Assembly (NCBI GenBank): GCA_043820045.1
Contig: JBDREF010000453.1
Coordinates: forward strand, 1-5,613
Direction: 5' to 3'
From: JBDREF01 sp043820045
GTDB taxonomy: Bacteria > Planctomycetota > Phycisphaerae > Sedimentisphaerales > Anaerobacaceae
DNA: 5,613 nt
The notes under the pieces were generated by a model, which was given only the letters and a program-made list of their open reading frames with translations, did no database searches and was not told where the DNA came from. Within the stretch, counting starts at the first letter, position 1. Every line of letters begins with the position of its first letter. The translations under genes and the position numbers were made by a program. Below are positions 1 through 4,214 of the stretch, one piece after another.

Positions 1-17
1 ACTGAAAGGGCTACAGA

Positions 18-479
18 ATGGACGAGAAAGGGTACATGGCAGAACGGGTGGAAGACCAGCTCAACTGGTACGACCAAAAGAGCATGTGGAATCAGGCGCG
101 GTACAAGCTGTTCAAGAGCGTCGAAATCGCGGCGGCCGCAGGTGTCCCGGTCGTCATTGCTACGGCGGAATTCGTAGGGACTATATCGTTTCTGCCGTCA
201 CTGCTGCGGTGGGCCGGAGCAATATTAGGCGCCGGCGTCGTGGTCCTCTCCGGCATACAGGGAATCTGCAAGTACCAGGAGAACTGGGTGACCTACCGGA
301 CCACCGCCGAAATGCTCAGGCATGAGAAATACTTCTACGAGACTGATTCGGGGCCTTACAAGGGCGCCAAGGAAAAATTCTCCCTGCTGGTCCATCGGGT
401 CGAGGAGCTGATATCGCAGGAGAACACCAACTGGCGCAAGTACATAAACAAGGAAGAGAGCAAAGAGGAAACCGCTTAG
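18..479 (+). CDS. DUF4231-family small membrane protein (SLATT-like)
   Basis: A 153-residue protein that matches the DUF4231 family pattern as I know it. It has an N-terminal helix with 'VEDQLNWYDQKS' (11-22) and 'WNQARYK' (24-30). Two hydrophobic segments follow (about 35-57 and 64-84), then the conserved 'ENWVTYRTTAEMLRHEKY' (88-105), 'GPYKGA' (112-117) and 'RVEELISQENTNW' (127-139). DUF4231 belongs to the SLATT group of two-transmembrane proteins. Comparative genomics predicts these to be membrane effectors in nucleotide-signal-controlled conflict systems, but many members are solitary and untested. The start is ATG at 18, with AAAGGG at 5-10 as a ribosome binding site seven bases upstream. 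No SMODS, SLOG or TIR partner is visible, though only 17 bases upstream are in view. The gene ends about 20 bases from a truncated gene on the opposite strand. The family call is fairly firm; the effector role is inference only. Confidence 0.85.
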   Translation: MDEKGYMAERVEDQLNWYDQKSMWNQARYKLFKSVEIAAAAGVPVVIATAEFVGTISFLPSLLRWAGAILGAGVVVLSGIQGICKYQENWVTYRTTAEMLRHEKYFYETDSGPYKGAKEKFSLLVHRVEELISQENTNWRKYINKEESKEETA

Positions 480-501
480 CCAAGAGTGGAAAAGCCGCCG
501 A

Positions 502-630
502 CCCACCGAAAGCGGTTCTCGACATCTGCCGTGCCAGGTCGGAAAACGTGGAAACTTTGCTCAAATCCACGGCCTCAAGCGGCTTGAACCCGTGCTTGAA
601 GCCGTCGCATAATGTATCGTTGCTGCGCAT
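502..630 (-). pseudogene. Truncated 5' end of a deoxyhypusine synthase-like gene
   Basis: On the minus strand an ATG at 630-628 is preceded by AAGGAG (645-640), nine bases away, which is a strong ribosome binding site. The frame encodes 'MRSNDTLCDGFKHGFKPLE', then 'AVDLSKVSTFSDLARQM' and 'SRTAFGG', and then runs into the antisense of the neighbouring DUF4231 gene. The 'KPLE..DLSKV.TFSDL...M..TAFGG' pattern resembles, from memory, the N-terminus of bacterial deoxyhypusine synthase-family proteins, where TAFGG is followed by R-x-L-G-E-A. Here the match stops directly after TAFGG. The rest of the enzyme, including the NAD-binding and catalytic lysine regions, is absent from the window. In archaea and eukaryotes these enzymes transfer the aminobutyl group of spermidine to a lysine of the initiation factor; the bacterial homologues have other or unknown roles. 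The stump is well supported as a real gene start. The family name is moderately supported. Confidence 0.5.
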
Positions 631-920
631 TCTCCGGCGCTCCTTACTCACGAAGAATCGTTTCGAGCAACTCTGTAGTCTGACAGCCCGCAAGGCCGTC
701 TTTGGCAAAAACATCCCCCGTACACGAGCGCATGCGATGGCAACTGCTCTTGTGCGAGCACCGGCCTGCAATCTACACCATTGCTCCGGCGGTTAACCGC
801 TTTTTTGCGGGCTTCTTCTTTGTGATAGGCAGGATACAATTGGCTACGCTTTTCATCGCAGAACGCGAACTGGTTGATCAATCGGCAGGTACGAAAATAA
901 AGGCAGAGGATTCGGAGAAT
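631..920. other. Divergent spacer between the truncated gene and the GNAT gene
   Basis: This 290-base spacer separates the minus-strand gene stump from the plus-strand acetyltransferase. No convincing coding sequence is visible. An open frame continues upstream of the GNAT start from a TTG at 702, but its residues do not look like part of a GNAT domain and the ribosome binding site favours 921. A TACAAT box at 835-840 could be a -10 element for the acetyltransferase, but I see no good -35 at the right distance. The hairpin-plus-T-run at 789-806 lies inside this spacer. Confidence 0.5.
789..810 (+). terminator. Palindrome with T-run, possible weak terminator
   Basis: GCGGTTAACCGC at 789-800 is a perfect 12-base palindrome followed directly by six T (801-806) and then GCGG (807-810). 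It could fold as a 4-base-pair stem with a TTAA loop and a T-tail, like a short intrinsic terminator reading rightward. Alternatively CCGC (797-800) could pair with GCGG (807-810) around the T-run. The stem is short and no intact plus-strand gene lies directly upstream, so the functional call is weak. Confidence 0.25.
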
Positions 921-1421
921 ATGGGGCAGTCACGAGAAATCTTGATTGAACCGATGCGCGAGGACGAACTGGATGAAGCAGTAGAGCTGGTTTCGACGGC
1001 CATGAATGCGGACGAAGGACAGTGGGCGCGGAAGACCATGGAATTCTACTTCGCGTGCAAGAAACACGGCATCGACTCGGGCCGGGAATATTACCTCTGG
1101 CGGGACGGCGGAGAAATCTGCGGCCTGGTCGGGCTTCATCGATACATCTGGGGCCCGGAAGAGAACGTCTGGCTCTCGTGGTTCGCCGTACATCCGGGGC
1201 GGCAGGGCGGGGGCGCGGGCAGCGCATTGATTGCCGCTATCAAAGAACGGGCCATCCGGCACGGCTACAAAAAGCTGCTCGTCGAGACGTACGATGGTGA
1301 GACGTTCGAGAAGGCTCGTTCCTTCTATTCAAGCAAGGGTTTTAGCCGGATCGGCAGGATAGAGAACTACCTGCCCGACGGTTCGCCGATGGTCGTCTTC
1401 GGCATGGAAATCGCAAAATAG
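921..1421 (+). CDS. GNAT-family N-acetyltransferase
   Basis: A 166-residue single-domain acetyltransferase that would transfer the acetyl group of acetyl-CoA to an amine on a small molecule or protein; the substrate cannot be told. The fold order is visible: 'ILIEPMREDELDEAVEL' (7-23) as strand 1 and helix 1, 'YYLWRDGGEICGLVGLHRY' (57-75) as strands 2-3, and 'VWLSWFAVHPGRQGGGAGS' (83-101). The last carries the acetyl-CoA pyrophosphate loop R-Q-G-G-G-A-G (94-100). The C-terminal 'KARSFYSSKGFSRIG' (131-145) is the usual A-x-x-F-Y-x-x-x-G-F element. I chose ATG at 921 because GGAG (914-917) and AGAGGA lie just upstream and the GNAT core begins at once; the frame is open back to TTG 702, but that part shows no domain. 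The gene is GC-rich like the right half of the window. A solitary gene; cytoplasmic. Confidence 0.9.
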   Translation: MGQSREILIEPMREDELDEAVELVSTAMNADEGQWARKTMEFYFACKKHGIDSGREYYLWRDGGEICGLVGLHRYIWGPEENVWLSWFAVHPGRQGGGAGSALIAAIKERAIRHGYKKLLVETYDGETFEKARSFYSSKGFSRIGRIENYLPDGSPMVVFGMEIAK

Positions 1422-1614
1422 CAGGGAAAAGGTGGGGCCAGCCCAGGACTGCCGAGGGCGGGATGACCGGCTGTGCTGGGAAACTTCGGGCATGTGACGA
1501 GAAATCCGGGGTCAGGGCACGTCGAAAAAGTGTGAAGATACGGGGTTTTCAGCAAACTGACGCATTTCCGGGCCTTTGTGACAGGAATGTTGGCTGAGTT
1601 TACGGTCAGTGGCA

Positions 1615-1644
1615 TTGAAATAGAACCGTATATTGTGCTATTAT
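1615..1644 (+). promoter_or_regulatory. Sigma-70-type promoter with extended -10 for the NPD gene
   Basis: TTGAAA (1615-1620) matches five of six bases of the -35 consensus, and TATTAT (1639-1644) matches five of six of the -10. The spacing is 18 bases, and TG at 1636-1637 gives an extended -10 (TG-C-TATTAT). Transcription would start near 1651 and leave a leader of about 165 bases before ATG 1818. It is the best promoter-like sequence I noticed in the window. Confidence 0.6.
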
Positions 1645-1673
1645 ACAAGTCTTGGTGTGCAGGCGTACTGTTT

Positions 1674-1683
1674 ATGACGTCAT
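1674..1683. promoter_or_regulatory. 10-base palindrome in the leader, possible operator
   Basis: ATGACGTCAT is a perfect palindrome about 25 bases downstream of the predicted transcription start. Its position would allow a repressor to bind there, but a palindrome this short can also arise by chance, and no regulator gene is visible nearby. Confidence 0.25.
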
Positions 1684-1770
1684 CTGAGAAATGTCGGCTC
1701 AATTGTTCTTTCATCTATATTGCGCTTCTCAAAAGGACTGTTTTGCCTTATAGTCAGACGAAAATCAGAT

Positions 1771-1789
1771 GCCTGGCGGTGTGCCGGGC
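1771..1789 (+). promoter_or_regulatory. Leader hairpin upstream of the NPD ribosome binding site
   Basis: GCCTGGC (1771-1777) can pair over seven base pairs, including one G-U, with GCCGGGC (1783-1789) around a GGTGT loop. It sits about 12 bases upstream of the ribosome binding region (1801-1810). There is no T-tail, so it is not an intrinsic terminator. A role in mRNA stability or translation control is possible but unproven, and I do not recognise any known riboswitch. Confidence 0.3.
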
Positions 1790-1817
1790 GGCAGAATGTT
1801 AGGTGAGGTGGCAATAT

Positions 1818-2966
1818 ATGGGTCTTAAGAAAATGTCAACACTGCGAATAGGTGCTTTGGAAGCCGGCATACCAATTGTACAAGGAGCCATGGGCGTTGG
1901 CATTTCCTTATCGGAATTGGCCTCAGCCGTTGCGAACGCCGGTGGTATTGGAGTTATTGCGACCCCCGGAATTGGTCAGTTCGAACCCGATTATGACACG
2001 AATCCCAGGCATGCAAACAAAAGGGCCTTGCAAGAAGAAATAAGAAAGGCGAAAGCCAAGACAAACGGCCTTATCGGCGTAAACGTAATGGTGGCCCTTT
2101 CAAATTTCGATGACCTTGTCCAGTGTTCTGTGGATGAAGGGGTAAATGTACTTTTCCTCGGTGCGGGACTGCCCCTGGGGCTTCCTGAGACACTGCCGCT
2201 CGATAGGCTGGGTGAACTTGCTACGAAGTTTGTTCCTATAGTATCTTCCGCCAGAGCGGCTAAAATAGTATTCAAGTCCTGGCAGAAACGGTACAACCAC
2301 ATACCCGATGCCGTGGTTGTAGAAGGTCCGTTAGCCGGGGGGCATCTTGGCTTCAGGAGAGAGGATATCGACAATCCTGACTATGCGCTGGAAAAAATAC
2401 TGCCGGAAGTGATCGCCGTGGTAAAACCCTACGAAGAGCAATTCAACAGAAACATTCCTGTCATCGCCGCCGGAGGGATATTTACAGGTGCGGATATTCA
2501 TAAATTTATGCAGTTGGGAGTTCAGGGGGTGCAGATGGGGACCAGGTTTGTTGCAACCCATGAGTGTGATGCCTCCATTAAATTCAAAGAGGCGTATCTG
2601 AACTGCAAAAAAGAGGATATTGTCATAATTGACAGCCCCGTCGGATTGCCTGGACGAGCCATACGGGATGAGTTTCTTGTGCGGGTGTCGTCAGGCGTTA
2701 GAGAGACTTTCAAATGCTCCTGGAAGTGCTTGAGAAGTTGTAATTTTAGGAATGTGCCGTATTGCATTGCTGCTGCACTAACCAACGCCAAGAAAGGGAA
2801 CCTTGAAGAAGGATTTGCTTTTGCGGGAGCTAATGCCTATAGAGTAGATAGAATCGTCTCCGTCAAAGAGCTTATTGAAACCTTGGTTGAAGAATATACG
2901 GCCGCGGCAATGCAGCAATCAATGGTAGCTGGAATGCCGGCAGAAAAGGCTCAAGGTGAACTCTAA
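1818..2966 (+). CDS. NPD/nitronate monooxygenase-family flavoprotein
   Basis: A 382-residue FMN-dependent TIM-barrel enzyme of the nitronate monooxygenase / 2-nitropropane dioxygenase family, which also includes FabK-type enoyl-ACP reductases. Family landmarks are 'PIVQGAMGVGISLSELA' (19-35), 'GGIGVIATPGIG' (42-53), 'GLIGVNVMVAL' (84-94), 'SSARAAK' (143-149) and 'VVEGPLAGGHLGF' (167-179), whose GGH histidine is the usual catalytic position. The phosphate-binding 'PVIAAGGIFTGADI' (214-227) and 'GVQMGTRFVATHEC' (237-250) follow. The C-terminus carries C300-x3-C304-x3-C308-x7-C316 and 'GFAFAGANAYRVD', as in a clade I associate with anaerobes. The substrate is unknown; a nitronate oxidase or a lipid/polyketide enoyl reductase are both possible. 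I chose ATG 1818, with AGGTGAGGTG (1801-1810) seven bases upstream, over GTG 1803, which overlaps that binding site. Base composition is lower in GC than in the neighbouring genes, which suggests transfer. Cytoplasmic. Confidence 0.92.
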   Translation: MGLKKMSTLRIGALEAGIPIVQGAMGVGISLSELASAVANAGGIGVIATPGIGQFEPDYDTNPRHANKRALQEEIRKAKAKTNGLIGVNVMVALSNFDDLVQCSVDEGVNVLFLGAGLPLGLPETLPLDRLGELATKFVPIVSSARAAKIVFKSWQKRYNHIPDAVVVEGPLAGGHLGFRREDIDNPDYALEKILPEVIAVVKPYEEQFNRNIPVIAAGGIFTGADIHKFMQLGVQGVQMGTRFVATHECDASIKFKEAYLNCKKEDIVIIDSPVGLPGRAIRDEFLVRVSSGVRETFKCSWKCLRSCNFRNVPYCIAAALTNAKKGNLEEGFAFAGANAYRVDRIVSVKELIETLVEEYTAAAMQQSMVAGMPAEKAQGEL

Positions 2967-2973
2967 AGGTTAG

Positions 2974-3021
2974 AAAAGGAGATCGCAAAGTGACAATGGA
3001 AACGGCGGGGCAAGTTCCACT
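2974..3021 (+). pseudogene. Orphan ribosome binding site and start of a cut-off gene
   Basis: Eight bases after the NPD stop codon, AAAAGGAG (2974-2981) is an almost ideal ribosome binding site, eight bases ahead of GTG at 2990. The frame opens as 'MTMETAGQVPL' but from about 3022 it reads the antisense of the glycosyltransferase gene, and it stops at 3202 without any recognisable domain. The simplest reading is that a second gene of the NPD operon began here and was removed by the rearrangement that joined the segments. A chance ribosome binding site cannot be excluded. Confidence 0.35.
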
Positions 3022-4146
3022 CTACTTTTTTGCCTTGCACACTTGTTCGATGGCGTCATCGTATCGCCTTGCGAGGCTCTGCCATTTGAAGCGGTCCGTT
3101 AGTGCCGCCGGGGTGACTGTCGCGGGCCAGAGCGAATCTTTTTCAACCTTGGCTGCCAACTGTCTCAGTTTGTCGGCAAGGTCCGCGGCCGTGCCGTCGT
3201 AGAAAAACTGGCCGGCTCCATCGATTCGTCCGAGGCCTAAGATTTCCGGATACGAGAGGCGATTGGGCACAAGCGGATAAGCCCCGGCGGCTACGGCCTC
3301 AACGACTCCTATGCCGAAGAATTCGTGGTTTGCGGTCGAGACTATGACGTCGGCTTCGCTCAGAGCGCGCTGGTAATCATCTCTGCTCTGCTGATAGCCC
3401 CATCGCTCGATGTGGCTGCTGAAGTCCCGCCGTGCCTGCTCGAAGACGTCCGGCTTGTCTCGAAAGCTCTCGCCGATGACACTGACTTTGAAAGGCACTT
3501 TTTCGGCTTTCAGGACTCCAAGAGCCTCGAAGAAGTCCTCGGGATTCTTGTCGTGCTCCCACCTTGCGGCCCAGAGGATGCGCAGCGGGCCGGGCTGCCG
3601 CCTGCCGGAGCGGTTTGGAAAGTCGGCTATGCCCGGCGGATGGATTGACGATTTGGCCCGTATCTTCCCTATCGCTTCCGTCGGCTGATGGTCCGGCATC
3701 GCCTTGAGGAACTTCGCCAGAGCATCGAGGAACGAGTCGGCGTGGAATTGCGAGTTGAACCATACGGCATCAGCGGCCAGCGCACTTGTCAGGTTGGTCA
3801 TTGCGAACTGGTAGTCGCGCTCGTCTTCGACGCGAACGGGATACGTCAATTGGTTTTCGTGAAAGTATATTACTCTCGGCAGCCGGGCGATTTGGGCGGG
3901 GACAAGGCCGGCAAATTCCGCAAGATTCAGCATGTCACTGCAAAACAGCACGTCCCAGTGTTGGCCTTCTTCGGCGAGCGTTACGGCCTGCGAGGCGAAG
4001 GTTATCGCCGAATGACGCATCCGCCACTTCCATTTGTGCGCCGCAAGTGCAAGCACGGTCCACGTGTGCGTGCTTGCCTTCGAGAAGCCGTCAATGAAGG
4101 CCCTGTGACTGCCGCCGTAATATGGTTCGAGCGCCAGGATATTCAT
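3022..4146 (-). CDS. DUF3524/GT4 glycosyltransferase, tRNA-queuosine mannosyltransferase-like
   Basis: A 374-residue two-domain glycosyltransferase. The N-terminal DUF3524 domain (about 1-172) carries 'LALEPYYGGSHRAFIDG' (4-20), 'KWKWRMRHSA' (38-47), 'MLNLAEF' (72-78), 'VIYFHENQLTYPV' (92-104) and 'VWFNSQFHADSFL' (128-140). These match, motif by motif, the animal protein GTDC1 (QTMAN), which adds mannose from GDP-mannose to queuosine in tRNA-Asp. The C-terminal GT4 domain (about 185-370) has 'LWAARWEHDKNPEDF' (191-205) and the retaining-enzyme E-x7-E motif, E275 to E283 in 'HEFFGIGVVEAVAAG'. Length and start agree with the family, since the first residues after ATG 4146 are the conserved strand. 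No ribosome binding site is visible before that ATG. It is the second minus-strand gene, about 70 bases downstream of the GLUG gene. A role on queuosine tRNA in this bacterium is inferred from homology; another glycosyl acceptor is possible. Confidence 0.88.
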   Translation of the reverse strand: MNILALEPYYGGSHRAFIDGFSKASTHTWTVLALAAHKWKWRMRHSAITFASQAVTLAEEGQHWDVLFCSDMLNLAEFAGLVPAQIARLPRVIYFHENQLTYPVRVEDERDYQFAMTNLTSALAADAVWFNSQFHADSFLDALAKFLKAMPDHQPTEAIGKIRAKSSIHPPGIADFPNRSGRRQPGPLRILWAARWEHDKNPEDFFEALGVLKAEKVPFKVSVIGESFRDKPDVFEQARRDFSSHIERWGYQQSRDDYQRALSEADVIVSTANHEFFGIGVVEAVAAGAYPLVPNRLSYPEILGLGRIDGAGQFFYDGTAADLADKLRQLAAKVEKDSLWPATVTPAALTDRFKWQSLARRYDDAIEQVCKAKK

Positions 4147-4152
4147 ACGGCT

Positions 4153-4180
4153 ATCTTACGCAAGCTCTCGGATAAATCAA
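4153..4180 (-). promoter_or_regulatory. Possible promoter giving a leaderless glycosyltransferase mRNA
   Basis: On the minus strand TTGATT (4180-4175) and TAAGAT (4158-4153) lie 16 bases apart, each matching four of six consensus bases. Only six bases separate the -10 box from ATG 4146, so transcription would begin at about the start codon. This fits the missing ribosome binding site. The match is modest and could be chance. Confidence 0.25.
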
Positions 4181-4181
4181 G

Positions 4182-4209
4182 TAATCCGCATGGGCTAAAG
4201 CCCATCCTA
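4182..4209 (-). repeat. REP-like palindrome between the two minus-strand genes
   Basis: ATGGGCTAAAGCCCAT (4190-4205) is a perfect inverted repeat, with a 6-7 base-pair stem and a tiny loop. Read on the minus strand it is GTAGGATGGGCTTTAGCCCA followed by TGCGGATTAC. Elements of the GTAGG(A/G)TGGGCTTTAGCCCA type are, as I recall, dispersed in many copies in some planctomycete and cyanobacterial genomes. It begins a few bases after the stop codon of the GLUG gene and has no T-tail, so a dispersed repeat is more likely than an intrinsic terminator, though it could protect the 3' end of the mRNA. Confidence 0.5.
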
Positions 4210-4214
4210 CCTTC

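Larger units (their letters stand above)
1422..1817. other. Intergenic region and leader before the NPD gene
   Basis: This stretch of about 400 bases has no convincing gene. Its left third is GC-rich (40 of 60 bases G or C at 1441-1500) and ends with ATCCGGGGTCAGGGCAC at about 1504-1520. That string reminds me of REP/RAYT-associated repeats, from memory only. From about 1530 the base composition drops (24 of 60 at both 1621-1680 and 1681-1740). The AT-richer part holds the promoter, palindrome and hairpin listed separately. A 74-codon frame from GTG 1578 to 1802 has no ribosome binding site and no recognisable content, so I do not call it. Confidence 0.6.

Noticed and set aside
702..920. N-terminal extension of the GNAT protein from TTG 702
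   Set aside because: The extension shows no domain content, its start lacks a good ribosome binding site, and ATG 921 has one and coincides with the beginning of the fold.
1367..1714. A 115-codon minus-strand frame across the GNAT 3' end and the intergenic region
   Set aside because: It overlaps the end of a real gene, crosses the composition boundary and shows no family motifs.
1578..1802. A 74-codon frame in the NPD leader
   Set aside because: No ribosome binding site, cysteine-rich but patternless product, and it overlaps the promoter and leader structures.
1798..1804. GTTAGGT just before the NPD gene, which fits the integron core site GTTRRRY
   Set aside because: A cassette attC would need a matching RYYYAAC site and inner inverted repeats 60-130 bases upstream, and none is visible; a 7-base degenerate match is expected by chance.
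1578..2995. GTGACA present at 1578-1583 and 2990-2995, near both edges of the low-GC block, as possible target-site duplications
   Set aside because: Six bases are too short to be meaningful, the flanks do not match further, and no inverted terminal repeats accompany them.
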